This document shows, in pieces, positions 10,734 through 23,221 of a stretch of 64,000 bases of DNA (position 1 is its first letter; every line of letters starts with the position of its first letter). The notes beneath the pieces are model-generated. The model was given only the letters and a program-made list of their open reading frames with translations. It made no database searches and was not told the origin of the DNA. The translations under genes and the position numbers were made by a program. This DNA comes from Paratrimastix pyriformis (lineage: Eukaryota > Preaxostyla > Paratrimastigidae). The stretch covers positions 55,033 to 119,032 of the forward strand of contig JAPMOS010000125.1 of NCBI GenBank assembly GCA_027972325.1, written 5' to 3'.

Positions 10734-13700
10734 GGGGCGGGGGGCGGCGGGGGCGGCTGCGGGGGCGTCAGCGGCTCGGGGGCCGAGGGGGCCGCGGCTG
10801 TGAGGCGCGGGGGGGCCGCGGCCGGGACGGGCGAGAGGGCGGGCGAGCCCCCGGCCGAGGAGCGGGCCGAGGTGGATGCCGGGGCGGGCGGCCCACCGGG
10901 GGCCCATCCGGACGGCGGCGAGGCCCCTGTGCCCCCGAGCAGAAGGAAAAGGCGATGAGGATGATGGTGAGGACAATGGTGACGACGATGGTGGATGACG
11001 ATGGTGGATGGCGACGGTATATGACGACGGTGGTGGTGCTATGGGATGTGGCAGTCCGGATGGAAGGGCGATGATGGCAGGTGGGTGCGGACGGGTTCGG
11101 GGAGGTCGGTATGGTCAGGGGTTGGGGTCAGGGCGCAGGGGTGGGGGTGGGCGGACCGAGGGCCAGCGGGGGCACGGGGGGGCGGCTCCGCAGGGGCGAG
11201 CTTGCCGTGGGCAGGGGCTGGGCCACGGCCGGGGTGGCGGCGGGGGGCGCGGGCGCGGGCAGCGGGGCGGGCGACTCGAAGGCTCCCGGGGCGGCGGCCC
11301 CCATCAGCAGCAGCCCGCCCGGGGTGGCCGGCCCGGGCCCGTGGCCCCCTGGGGTGGCCACGCTGCTGCTGGCCGGGAGCGGCCCCGGCCCCGAGGCGGC
11401 CCCGCGGGGCGTGCGCACCTTCATGGGCGAGCCGGCCATCTGACGGCCCACGGCACCCAAATTCCGGGGCCCCCAAAGGGAGACGCCATCATGTCGATGG
11501 GCGCCATCGCCCCGGGGCGGCCGCGGGCGGGGCGGGGCGGGGCGAACGGGACGTGGGACGGACCGGCCTGCCGGGGGAGGCGGACTCGGAGGGTGCGCCG
11601 GTGGTGTTGAGGTCCGTCCCGGCGGCCGCACCGGGCCCCTGGGGCGTGGGCGGCGAGGGGCCCGTGGGGACGCGGGGCCCCAGGAAGGGCGCGTAGAGGC
11701 GCTCCAGGTAGGCCTGCAGCGGCTCGTAGCCCTCCTGGTCGGGCCGCCGCACTGCGCCCCGCCACGCCCGGCAGCCACCGCGCCAGGCCAGGTGACCAAG
11801 CCGAACGATGGCGGGGGAAGGGCCATCCAGGGGCCGGAGGGCGGGGGCGGACGGCGGACGGACCGAGGACGGAGCCGTTGACGTAGCTGAGCTGGAGCTT
11901 GCGGTCGGCCATGTAGACGCTGCTCGAGAGCCGCTTGACCTCCATCCGGATGCTGCAGTTCATCTCCGACAGCAGCCGGCACACGGCCGTGTTCAGCGGC
12001 TCCTGCAGGAAGGCAGGCGGAAGGGGCACCCAGAGGGGCCGGGTGAGCCAAGGGGATGTGTCGGCGGGTGTGGATGTGGATGGGGATGTGGATGTGGATG
12101 TGTCGGCGGGCGTGGGTGTGGGGGCGGGTATGCCTGGCCGACGGACGTCGGGGTTTGAGGGCCGGTACACCCGCCGCCGGGGCCGCTCCGGGACGTGGGG
12201 CCGCTCGGCGTGCAGCTGCCCATCCCATCCCAATGCCAACCCATCCCAACCCCATCCCAACCCCATCCCAACCCCATCCCAACCCCATCCCAACCCCATC
12301 CCAAACCCATCCCAACCCCATCCCAACCCCATCCCAACCCCATCCCAACCCCATCCCAACCCCATCCCAACCCCATCCCAACCCCATCCCAACCCCATCC
12401 CAAACCCATCCCAACCCCATCCCAACCCCATCCCAAACCCATCCCAACCCCATCCCAACCCCATCCCAACCCCATCCCAAACCCATCCCAACCCCATCCC
12501 AACCCCATCCCAACCCCATCCCAACCCCATCCCAACCCCATCCCAACCCCATCCCAACCCCATCCCAACCCCATCCCAAACCCATCCCAACCCCATCCCA
12601 AACCCATCCCAACCCCATCCCAAACCCATCCCAACCCCATCCCAAACCCATCCCAACCCCATCCCAACCCCATCCCAAACCCATCCCAACCCCATCCCAA
12701 CCCCATCCCAACCCCATCCCAAACCCAAGGCCAACGCCCATATGCCCATGTCAATCAATCGGGGGAACAGGACCCGGGGACGGCGGGGGGGGCAAGCGGG
12801 GTGGCTCTCCGGGAATGGGGCGGGGCGGGGCTCTGCTGGGCGGGGCTCTGCTGGGCGGGGCAATGCGGTTGGCGGACGTCAGCGAGGCGCTGCTGGGTGG
12901 CCAGGAGGACGCCCTGGAGGCGGGTCACCTCGGCCCGGTAGGACTCCAGCTGGGCCCCGTGGGACCGCTGCAGCTCCTCCAGCGCCCGCCGCAGCAGGGC
13001 GCTCTCGTTGGCCCTGCGCAGCCCCCCACGGCCCCACATACACAGATATGCCGCCCATGGCCCACATACACACATGCCCCCCATCAGACGGCGGCACGCG
13101 GCAAGCCCACCGCGGGTGAGGTGCCCACCTGGCCCCACGGGCCCCCAAGGGGAAAGGTGCGGCCTTGTTGTGTGGGCGGATGGGGTGGCGTCCGGGAGGT
13201 CTGGGCGGATGGGGGCGCGAGCTCGGGTGGTGGTGTGGGCCCGGGGGTGTGGGTGCGAGCTCGGGGGTGGGTGGGGTGCGAGCTCGGGGGTGTGGGTGCG
13301 AGCTCGGGGGTGGGTGGGGTGCGAGCTCGGGGGTGTGGGTGCGAGCTCGGGGGTGGGGTGTGGTGTGCGAGCGGACGCGATCGTGGGGAGGGACTCGCGG
13401 AGGGCCTCCACGTCGGTCCGGGCCAGGCGCTCCTCCTGCCCAGAGGAACCCCGGCCACCACCAGCCACCAGCCACCAGCCACCAGCCACCAGCCACCAGC
13501 CACCAGCCACCAGCCACCAGCCACCAGCCACCAGCCGTCCATCAGCACCCAGACGCAAGAAGAAAAGGCCGGCACAAGGGAGGGCCAGCAGGGCAGCAAG
13601 GAGGGGGCGGGGCGAGCGAGGCGGGGGGCGAGCAAGGCATCGAGGCATCGAGGCATCGAGGCATCGAGGCATCGAGGGGGCGGGTGGCGGGGGCGGACCT

Positions 13701-16700
13701 CGAGCTGCATGATGCGGGCCAGGTAGGTGGCCGACTGCTGCGAGAGGGAGGCCATGCTGTCAAACTGCCGCTTGCTGCGCGCCCGCCACGAGGCCCACCC
13801 ATCGGATGGGGTGGTCGGGTCGGGTCGGGTCGGGTCGGGTGGGGTGGGGTGGGGTGGGGTGGGGTGGGGCGGGCATGGTGGGCGGGCGGGCCGGCGGGCG
13901 GGCCGGCGAGCGGACTTTTCCGCGCGCAGGTCGGCGATCTGGCGGGCCGTTTCCTGGATGGTCCGCTGGTGGAGCGCCTGCTCGGCCGCGCTCTCGTTCT
14001 GCAGGCGCGTATAGAGGGTGGTCAGGATGGTCGTCTAGCGAACCCCGGCGGAGAGGAAAATCAAAAAAAAGAAGAAAAATGTAAAAAAAAATAATGAGCA
14101 GCATACCCTCGGCGTGCGGACAAGATCAGACCTTCTCTTGGAGAGTCTGCGTCTGGGCCTGCTCGATCTTCAGATCCGAAACCAGAGCATCACGTTCGCT
14201 GACCAGCATGGGGATCTGAGCAGGGAAAGGCGATTGTGAGAGGGAAAAAGAAGAAAGAAAAAAACAGGCCTCCTCTGGGCTCAGGTTCTTCTCGGTATAG
14301 CATCGGAGCTGTTCCTGGGCAGCGTTGAGCTCATTCTGAAGAGCCTGATTTTGTTGGGTGGCTGAAAAAAAAACACGAATTCGAAAAAAAAAAATGAAAG
14401 GTGAAACACGCGCAGACCCATGGCCTCAACAGAGTCGACCTGCTTCTGGACTGCATCGAGTTCCTGCTGGAGGGCCTCCCGTTCCTGACGCAGTGAGTCT
14501 CGCTCCTCGCAAGTAGCAGTCAGGTTCTAGATGGCGGCAAGGGGCCCAAAGTCAAGAAGAGGAAACCCACAACGATGTCAAAAAAAAAAAAAGGACAACC
14601 ATCGCGACCCCGAGGTCAACTCCACCGATGCCGGACCAACTCAAACTTCTGAAGAAGGGTACGAAGAATCACCCACGGGACTTTCAATATCAATTTCTCG
14701 GGGACGTATGAGCTCACTAAGTTCAGGCAACAATGAACATGCGCAACAATGCGAGGAGCCACCAGGCTTTATCCGGCTCCCCGATGATATTCTGGTTTTG
14801 ATTTTCGAGCAGTGCCGTGACGCCCGCGACATTTACCACTTTCGCTCTGTGTGCAGGCGTTGGAGGGAGGGGATACGTTTGTCAAGGCTTCACCTGGAAC
14901 TGGCCCCCATCTGGACGTGCATCACCGACGCGGCCGCGGAGTCCTTGGTGCGATGCTGCCCGAGTGCGGCCGTGATGGACTTGAAGAATTGCGTGAAATT
15001 GAGCGACGCCGGGGTTCGAACTTTTGGGCGGGTCGGCGGAAGTCTGATCGAACTGAACCTCTGCGGATGCAGCAACATCTCCGAAGGAGCCCTGGATGAT
15101 CTCCTCCGGACGACCTGTCGGCTGACCCATCTCAGCCTGGTCCACTGCATCCGGGTGAGTGACATCATCGGGAGTACGCTGGGTCGTGTATGCCCAGACC
15201 TCCGCGAATTGGATCTGGCCTTTTGTCGCCGGCTCACCGACTCCGGACTCTGCGACCTCGCTCGGGGCTGCACCTCTCTGAACACGCTCAACCTCTCCTG
15301 CATTCCGCTGCCCACCAATCACAGTGTGTTCAAGGAGATCGCCATTCACTGCAAAGGCATCACCCAATTGCGGTGCTGCGGCTGCTCGAACATCAACGAC
15401 GATGACCTCACCTATGTGGCACGGGGGTGCGAGAAATTGGCGGAACTCTCTCTGGTGGATTGCGCCAACATTTCCGACAAGGTCTCAGGAGACAATCTGA
15501 GAAACTCTTCAACTTTAACCACTCCACGACGTAGGGGATCATCAACTTGGGCCAATGCCGCACGCTGCAGACGCTGTTTTTGCGCGGCTCTCCGGGAGTG
15601 ACCGAGCAGGCGTTCTTTCACCTCACCGATCTTTGCCGTGCCCTCAAGATGCTTACCGTTTGGAGTTGCCCACACCTTACCAAAGACGGCATGCACGAGG
15701 TCGCCCGCATCCATCCTGGACTCGTTTTGCAGTATTGACGGTATATCTGTGTGGGTGCGCGTGCCTTGATGTAGGGTGAGCGAGTATTATGTACGTGGGT
15801 GGGGGAGTATTATGGAAGACATGAGGAGACCGCACACGGACCGTTTTTGCCATCTCCAGTTCCTCGGTCAGCTTGCTCACTTGGATCTGGTGGGGGATCA
15901 AAGTCGAGGGAATATGAAGAAACCGCCAAGAAAAGGCATGCAGACCTTGATCAAATCCAGCTCGCTCACCGCCAGGTGGGCCTCCTCTTCGGCTCGTGTC
16001 ACCTTGGCGGCATCTTCAGAGAGCATCTTCTGCAGTTCCCTGGCGAAAGAGCCCAGCAGTTCCTCTGGGCGAGTGCCGTGGAGCGTCGAGCTCAGCGTCC
16101 TGGCGGAGTGATGACGGGGACCGAAGTCGAATGAGACAGAACCAACCAACAAGCACCTTCGGAGGGTGCGTGGGGGAGGGGCGCTGGCGGACCGGGTCTC
16201 GGGGGCCTCCTCGAGTTTCCGCCGGAGGGCCTCCAGAGAGGCCGGACGCTGCTGCCGCTGCTGGGACCGGCTCTCGCCGTCGGGCGTCCGGGGGGGCCCA
16301 GCTGCCGTCTCCGCCGCCGGGGTGAGGGGCTCCTCCTCCTCGGCCTCGGCCTCGAGGCCCTGGGGCTCGTACCCATCGCCGGGCGCCCCGGCCAGGGGGC
16401 CGGCCTGGGCGAAGGAAAGGCCCACGGGCGGCTCGGCCATCAGGGCCGAGGCCGAGAGCTGCAGCGAGGCCGAGGCGGCCGCGGGCATGGGCAGCTGCGA
16501 GCCGCGGGGCCCGCTGGCCGAGGGGGGCGCCGAGGCAGCCTCGGGCTCGCCCCCCGATCGGCCGGCCGTCAGCGGGGTCGAGGTGATCTGGGGCGAGTCG
16601 GGCTGCCCCAGGGCCACCGACAGGGTGGGCGTCGTGACCGCGCTGCCCGGGCCGGCCGCCGCCAGCCCGCGGCCGGGGGTGCTCAGGGGGCCCGCCGGGA

Positions 16701-19700
16701 AGGCCGCCGGGGAGGGGCTGATGAAGGGCTGCTCCTCGCGGGGGGCGGAGGGGCTGGCGGGGGTGTTGGCCACCAGGGTGGGCAGGGTGAACGAGGGCAG
16801 CGGGCTGCTGCCAGCGGGCGGGGCCTCAGCCTCAGCCTCAGCCCCGAGGGCGCCCGTCACTTCGAGCTCGAGCGGCGCCTGGCCATCCGCATCGGCTGCG
16901 GGGCCGACCGGTGGCGGGCCGAGGGGTGGCTGGGAGGCGACCAGGGATGGCGACGAGGAGGCGACCGGGACCGGGACCGCGCTGTCCGGCTTGCCCTTGG
17001 TGGGCTTGGGGGCCCGCTTGTCCCGGGGGGCCGCTTCGTCTTCGGCCTCCGAGGCCTCGGGGGACGAGGGGCTGCCGCTGGACGGGGAGGAGCTTGTGCT
17101 GCTTGTGCTGCTTGTACTGCTGGTGTCGTCGTCTGTCTCGCTCCGCTTGTGGCGCCTGTGGTGACGGTGCTTGCGCCGCCCCTTGGCCTTGTCCTTCTTG
17201 CCCTTCTCCTTGCCCTTGTCCTTGCCCTTGTCCTTGCCCTTCTCCTTGCCCTTGTCCTTCTTCTTGTCCTGCGCCGTCGGTGCCTCGCTCTCGGCCTGAT
17301 CGCCGCCCTTCTCGGGGCCCGTGTGCGCGCCGCCCTCCGTGGCCTCGCCAGGGGCGGGCTGGGCCGCCTCGGGGGTCTGAAGAGCCGCGGGCGGGGCGAA
17401 GGGTGCCGGCACCCGAGATGGCGACGGGGGCTCCTGGGCCTGCCCCTGCCCCTGTCCGTGCCTCTGCGGCTGCGGCTGGGCCATGGGGGCCGGTGGGGCT
17501 GCGGCGAAGGACGGCGAGGGCGGCGAGGCGGGCGGGAGCTCGGGCCCGTCGTCGGGGGGCGGGGCGAGGGGCACGGGCCGCATGGCCACCACCACCGTGG
17601 CCGTGGTGGCAGGCGGGGCGGGCGTTGCCGTGCTGTCGGCCACGGCGCCCGTCCGGGGGGGCGAACCCGGCCCCTCGGCCGCTGGCGGGGAGGGCGAGAG
17701 GGCGGGCGAGAGGGCGGGCGAGAGGGATGGCGAGAGGGGCGAAGGCGCGGCGAGGGATGTGGACGCGGCGAGGCTGCTGGCGGGGGCCCCGTGGGGGGCC
17801 GTGGCGGCCAGGCGGGTGCGGGGCAGGAGGGCCGTGGGGGGCATGGTGGGCGTGGCGGGGGTGGGCGAGGGTGCGGGCGGGGGCGCCAGGGCCAGGGCCC
17901 CGGGGGTGCCCGGGGGGAAGGCCGTCCCGAGCAGGGGGGCCGGCGGGGGCGGCAGGGTCGAGGGCGACGGGGCCGGGGCCGTGGCCGGGGCCGGCCGGGG
18001 CATGGCGGCGGGTCCCCCCCCGGGGGCGGCCGGGAGGGGCGTCGAGAGGGCCGAGAGGGGCGCCGCCCGCAGGGGGCTGGGCGTCAGCGGCTCCGGGCTG
18101 AGGGGCGTCAGGGGCGTCTCGGGGCTGAGCGGGCTCCCCATGAGCTCATCCACCAGCCGCCCCCCGGTGGCCGACACCGCGTCCGGGGCCTCGCCTGGGG
18201 CGGGCTGCCCTTCACGCGGCTGGGAGGGGGCTGCCGGGGCGCCTGGCGGCTGGGGCCGGGGCGGGGTCAGGGGCAGCTCGGAGGGCGGGGCCGCGACGGC
18301 CGAGGGGGAGGGCGGCCGGGGCAGCGACTGGGGCTGGGGGGCGCCGACGGGCTGCGGGCCGGCGGGGGAGAGGGCCAGCGAGGGAACGGCAGCGGCAGGC
18401 GCAGGGGCCGGGTTGGTCCCAGCAGCGGGGGTCACCCCAGGGGAGCGCAGGGGCGCCTTGAGGGGCGACTGGCTGCCGGCTGGGCGGGGCGGGGTCCCCG
18501 GGGCCGCCGGGGCGGGGGGGGGGGCGGGCAGGTCGGCCCCGGGGAAGAGGGCCCGCACCGAGCGGGGGCTCAGGTGGGCCGAGAAGAAGTCCGACGCGCT
18601 GGCAGCCATCGAGATGGGCGTCGCCCCGCCAACTACAGCAGCCGTCGCCGACCCGCCCAACCATCCCGACCCGCGGGACGGGGCCGGTGCTGGGGCTGGG
18701 GCCGTACTTGGGGGCTGCTGCTGCTGCTGTTGCTGCGGGGGGCGCTGGGGGAGCTGCTGGGGGTCGAGGGGCTGCAGCCGGCCCGGGGTGGCCGTGGGCG
18801 ATGCGAAGAGCACTGGCCCACCCACGGGCGGGGTGCCGGCAGCCGGATGGGCCGCCGATGGGGGCGGATGCAGGGGCGGGCGGGACGAGACGGGCGAGGG
18901 GGATGGGCGCAGGGAGAGCGGGTGCGGGGCCACGGGCGGGGTGCCCAGGGCCAGCCGGCCCGACGAGGGCGAGGGCCGCGGCGATGGCGACGGGGGAGCG
19001 AGGGAGCCCGTCGAGGGGACCGCCACCGGCCCCGGCACCGGCCCGGACGGGGTGGCTGTCACCGAGGCGGGCGTGCTGGTGCTGCTGCTCGCAGGGCCCC
19101 AGGCGGGGGCCGGGGCCGGGGTGGTGGGCGTCCCGACAGCCGTCGGGGTCGTTGCGGAGGGACCCGCAGGGGTGGGGGCGGGTGCCCCGGGGACGGGGGG
19201 GCTGGCTGGCGGGACGGGGGTGGGGGTCCCGCGGGCGGGGGAGGCGGCGGGGGCGAGGAGAGCAGGGTGTTGATGTGCGGCGACCGGAACGAGGCCCCCA
19301 GCCCCAGCCCGGGGGACTTGGGGGCTATGGGGCCGCCAGCCGAGAGCGAGAGGCTGGTCGAAGAGCCCGTACGCCCGAATAATGTGGCCTCAGATGGGAT
19401 TTCTGTGGTGCCCATGAGATGAGTGTGAACCGCTTCTGGCCATGACAACAGACCCCGAGAGGTATCGAATCCAAATTGCTGGAACTTGCCAATTTCGGCA
19501 CGGGTATACCGGCGCCGCTCCTTCTGGGCCGTGTCGTAAATAGTTGAGAGGGCCGTGAGCTCTTCGAGGATCTTGGAACTCTGCTTGTGGGTTTCGCGAA
19601 CCTCGGTCAAAAAATTTGGTGCGGCATCTGCTGGTGGGCTCGCAATGAGGTCCCGGAGAGTGTTCGTTTCCGATTGGATCTTTTGTTGGAGGCTAGTGAG

Positions 19701-19739
19701 AGTGGCACGTGTCAGAGGAAGCAATTCCATTCCATCCAT
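9392..19739 (-). CDS. large Pro/Ala/Gln-rich coiled-coil protein, about 20 exons, hosts a nested gene
   Basis: ATG at 19739 (MDGMELLPLTRATLTSLQQK), stop at 9392. The order is: an N-terminal helical segment (19739-19400); about 1,000 residues of Pro/Ala/Ser/Thr disorder with a KGKEKGKDK-type basic stretch (about 19300-16150); then coiled coil, ELLGSFARELQKMLSED (about 16060) and IQVSKLTEELEMAKT (about 15880). A long intron spans about 15850-14527. Further coiled-coil exons follow (NLTATCEERDSLRQERE at 14526, ATQQNQALQNELNAAQ, TTILTTLYTRLQNE, ANESALLRRALEELQ), then EPLNTAVCRLLSEMN at about 12004, poly-Q (about 10730 and 10560-10480), and an end in RPFAR. Donors are mainly GTCCG/GTCTG. A small frame change near 19270-19080 implies an unplaced intron. 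No family was recognised; Q-rich plus coiled coil suggests a scaffold or condensate-forming protein, which is inference. Confidence 0.68.
10470..10735 (-). repeat. CAG/CTG codon repeats encoding poly-Q
   Basis: Runs of CTG on the plus strand (10479-10540 and 10703-10730) read as Gln in the minus-strand gene: QQQQQQQQLIQQQQQQ and a run of nine Q. They are in frame with the flanking exon. Confidence 0.85.
12233..12727 (+). repeat. 11-bp minisatellite, about 45 units, intron
   Basis: Units AACCCCATCCC with a recurring one-base variant AAACCCATCCC. It lies in an intron of the minus-strand gene, where the sense RNA reads GGGATGGGGTT. Confidence 0.92.
13240..13361 (+). repeat. ~36-bp tandem repeat, intron
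   Basis: Repeated GTGCGAGCTCGGGGGTG blocks with alternating spacer, 3-4 copies. Confidence 0.75.
13455..13540 (+). repeat. (CCACCAG)n 7-bp array, intron
   Basis: About 12 near-perfect units in the intron between the coiled-coil exons that encode KRQFDSMASLSQQ and EERLARTDVEALR. Confidence 0.85.
13636..13677 (+). repeat. (GCATCGAG)n 8-bp array, intron
   Basis: Five units in the same intron as the CCACCAG array. Confidence 0.8.
13808..13868 (+). repeat. GGGTC/GGGTG pentanucleotide array, intron
   Basis: Units shift midway from GGGTC to GGGTG, one base apart. Confidence 0.8.
14531..15738 (+). CDS. F-box / leucine-rich-repeat protein (FBXL type), nested antisense
   Basis: Likely substrate receptor of an SCF (SKP1-CUL1-F-box) ubiquitin ligase. 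ATG at 14531; a later in-frame ATG at 14707 (MSSLSSG) is also possible. The F-box lies at about residues 75-115 (FIRLPDDILVLIFEQC...FRSVCRRWREGIR), followed by cysteine-type LRRs such as LIELNLCGCSNISEGALDD, LRELDLAFCRRLTDSGLCD and LAELSLVDCANISDK. One 53-nt intron (15482-15534, donor GTCTCA, acceptor GTAG) joins to GIINLGQCRTLQTLFLRG. The stop is TGA at 15736-15738. About 390 residues, a normal size for FBXL proteins. The whole gene lies in an intron of the minus-strand gene at 9392-19739. Its first ATG touches that intron's acceptor (CTAG at 14530-14527). GC is lower and its intron is short, unlike its host. Confidence 0.88.
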
Positions 19740-19949
19740 TAGTTCCGAAGTTCACAAGGAAGAAGAAATGGACGGAGGGAACGGAAATGCCGAGGAATGA
19801 CGAAGAGCGCCCCTTTTTGAACCTCGGCGAGTGAGTGTGCCGTGCCGCGGTGTGAGACCCCACCTGCCGGTTTTCCACGCTCCACCGCGCGCCGCCTTCG
19901 ATTGACCTTCCCACGCGGGCTATCCCACCACGGCCGACTCACCTTCACA

Positions 19950-20753
19950 GGCGAACCGGCAAGGGACCTCTGCGAGCGGGGGGGAGGCCCTTCGACACTT
20001 GGAAAGCTACATCAGTTTGAGCCGCTCCGGGGCGGGCATTCTCAAGGAGATTGCGAACTTTCATATGAAGAAAAGGTTTGCGGTATTTGCAGTCTATTTT
20101 AGCATTTTCCGGCTGTCGGACACCGGCCCTCCCCGATGTCATTCGCGCAGCTACATCGAACAGGATTGGTGGCACGAATTGACCACATTCGCGGGATTGA
20201 AGGAACGCATTCTGCAGAAACTCGATGGACAGATCGAGGCTTTGTATCAAACCCTCACCGCCACCTGGGAGCAGATGGTCTGTTGTTGGCTTGTTTGCTT
20301 GGTCTCCTATGAGCTGCCGGGCTCCACCTGCTTTTCTCACAGCGGACGACTCATGACAGTCTCACGCAAGCCTGCGCGAAACTTGGCACTCGGCGAGGTG
20401 GGGCTCAAGAAGTGGCCGCGTTGGTAGGACGCGATCTGGAGATGAAGACCGCCATCGTGGGAGATGTCCGGCGCCAGTCTCAGCACGAGGTCTGTCCCCC
20501 CACCGTTTGTTCCATTCAACCATTGCATGTACCTGGACCTATCGTGATGATGGGGGCAGGTGTTGGTGGTGTACCAGACAACGTGGACTTTGATGCCCCT
20601 ACTCGAGGTCGATGCTCTCAGGCATACTCTAGCCCCAAGCCCTCCATCACCAGCTGCTTCGACAGCCGCACAAACCTCTTCTCCTCGTACAACACCGACG
20701 CCCCGCTCATCACCACCAATCGGCCGGCGGCGATAAGAGCATGTAATCCCTGA
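19950..20753 (+). CDS. small helical protein, 5' end unresolved, possibly AIRIM/C1orf109-like
   Basis: At least four exons are readable: ANRQGTSASGGEALRHLE...ILKEIANFHMKK (acceptor CACAG at about 19950; donor GTTTGC at about 20076); SYIEQDWWHELTTFAGLKER to TATWEQM (donor GTCTGT at about 20278); RTTHDSLTQACAKLG to DVRRQSQHE (donor GTCTGT at about 20491); and a tentative last exon ending ACNP at 20753. The FAGLKERILQ... helix pattern and length resemble the DUF4477 family (AIRIM, a ribosome-maturation partner), but only weakly and from memory. A first exon starting near 19787 with a GTGAGT donor does not fit the phase, so the start is open. It is divergent from the minus-strand gene that starts at 19739. 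Confidence 0.45.
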
Positions 20754-20782
20754 ACACTCGAGACGACCTCGTTGTTTGCGGA

Positions 20783-23190
20783 ATGGATTCGTTTTTGGGC
20801 GGCGCGACACGAACACGACCAAACGTCCCTCTTCGCGCAGGACAGCGAACAGTCCCCTTGGGTCAAATAGGTTCTCCCTCTCGTTTCAAATCTTACAAAA
20901 AAGAGAACCCAAGAGTGATTGACGACTATCCCCGTGCATTGGCTGTTGATTGCCTCTTAAGAGGGTCTCTTCCTATGGATGCGCAGCTTTTGGCGCAATC
21001 CCTGGAGAAGTTCCCTGTCGACGATCAGTTGTTGAAGATCATCGGCTTCTCATTCCTCGCTTCTTGGAGAAGACGTTCTTCCGAGCCACTTGCATTCACC
21101 CCAGAAATCCTCGAACGTCTTGGCACTGCCTTGTCACTCATCTCTGAGTTTGCGACTCCCTATCAAGAAGAAGAGCTGGACGCCTTGCTGGTGGAAGTTT
21201 CCATTCAGGTCCCTTCAGCATTCCTCCTTCGGTACAACATCCCATATTCATATGTCTGTCCAACAGGAAGTCATCGCCGCCCTCAAAATGGACCATCCCG
21301 CCCTTGATCCCCAGAAGCTGACCGTCTGCTTGCCTCTCCTCCCCTCCCCTCTCCTCTCCTCTCCTCCCCTCCTCGCTGCCCTCTGACGGTCTGATCGTCT
21401 GACGGACGCGGTTCCTGCCCCCGGCGCAGGCGTTCGTCGGTCGCGAGGGCTTCCCGCCCGTGCCGAGCTTCCCCGAGGGGCCCGCTCCGTCGCTGGGCCA
21501 GCAACCGACCCACCCCTCGTACGCCAGCTGGGCCCCGCTGGCCCCGGGCCGCCCCCGGGAGTTGCCCCTCGACTGGCCGCCATTCGCCGACCTCCTGGGC
21601 CCCGCCCAGAGGCCCCCCGTCCTTGCGGACAAAGTCCTTATCGCTCGAGGTCCGCGCCTCGCCCCCGCCGCCTCCTGGGCCCCTCATCGCGTCCTTTTTT
21701 TCGGCTCCCCTGCGCTGCACTGCAGGCCGGAAGCTCGTCCCGCTGGCCGGTCGCACGCCCCAGTCGCTGCGCGCCCTGGTCGACGCCTTCCTGGAGCGGC
21801 TCCTGGCCACGACGGCCCCCTGGAGCGAGCACGAGCCCGCCCGGGAGGCCTGGCCGCAGTTCAACGCGGTCTGTCCACCACCCACCGCCCCGCCCCGCCC
21901 GGAGCCGCCGCTCCCCCGGTCAGCATCAGCGGCGCTCCCTGCAGGCGCTGATTCGCCCTCCTCTGCGCCCGCCCGCCCGGCCACCATGGCCCCCTCGGGT
22001 CCTGGCGGCGGGCAGCTCTACCAGGCAGCCCTGGAGGCCGCCCCGGGCCGCCCCTTGCCCTACACGGTCGGCCCGCTGCCCGCCGCTCCCGCCGATGATG
22101 AGGCCGAGGCCCCGGCCCCTGCCGCGGGACCCCGGCCGACTGACGGCCCGGGCACCGCCAGGCAGGCCAGTGCCAGCCCCGGGGGCCGGGCCGCCGAGCC
22201 GAGCGAGACCCAGGTCGACCTGCTGGCGGGCCTCTCGCAGGCCCCGTTCCCCATGTCCCAGCCGCCCTCGCAGCCCCCCAGCCCCGGCCGGCCGGCCTCG
22301 GCCCCGGCTGCCCCGGAGGCGGTTTTCCCCTTCACCGCCACCCCGGCCGGCCCGCCGGGGGGGTTCGCAGCCCCGCGGTCGGTCAGCCCGGCCGCCCCCC
22401 GCGAGGCCCAGACGCCCGCCCCGGGGCTGCCCCAGCGGCTCAGCACCCCCTCGGCCACCGAGCCGTTCCCCTTCCTGCCCAACGTGGTGGGGCCCCTCCG
22501 GCGTGCCGCCGCCCAGGCCGCCCAGGCCGCCCAGGCCGCCCAGGCCCAGCAGGGGGCCGGCCCTGCCCTGCCCACCTTCATGCCCCGCTTCGGGCTGCCC
22601 ACGGCCCACGCCCGGCGCGCCTCGGCCTCGGCGGCCATGCTGCTGCCCCCGGCCATGCAGCCTGCCCTGGCCGCCCCGCCGCCAGCCAGCCAGCCCCTGG
22701 TGCGCTCGCAGCCCCCGCCCGGGACCATCTTCCGGCAGCCCCGGCCCGCCGGCCGCCAGACCATCGCCGGCATCCCGAGCGGGGCCGCCCTGGGGGCCGA
22801 GCAGAGTGCCCAGTACCCGATGGTGACCCCCGCCCGGCCCGAGGGCATCCTCGCAGCCCCCGCTTCCGCCCCGGCTGGCCCTACCCTGGCTCCCATGCCT
22901 CAACCGCAGTCCCAATCGCAGCCCCAGCCGCAGCCGCAGCTTCAAGGCGGCGGGACGGCCGAGGCCGCGGCTGGGCGAGGTGCTGCTGAAGCGGCCTCTG
23001 CGGTCCCGAGTGGCCCGGGGCGCGCGGAGGTGGTGGTGGCGGCGGCGGAGGATGAGATCGATCCCGGGGAGGCCTCGGCCCGGCAGGCGCTGCACATCCG
23101 CCAGGCGCACCGGGGCGACCTCAGCTGGCGCTCCCCACGCCCCCGCCCCCTCGGGGGGATCCCCTCAGCGGCACCCCGGGTCTGCACCCC

Positions 23191-23221
<31 letters not shown>

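Noticed and set aside
12233-12727. CRISPR-like array
   Set aside because: Units are 11 bp with no spacers and the sequence is eukaryotic; it is a minisatellite.
20618-20866. Minus-strand exon pair reading LFAVLREEGRL + GLHALIAAGRLVVMSG
   Set aside because: Plausible-looking and joinable by a GTCGTG...TTCAG intron, but an upstream stop leaves no start, and it overlaps plus-strand exons that fit their neighbours in phase.
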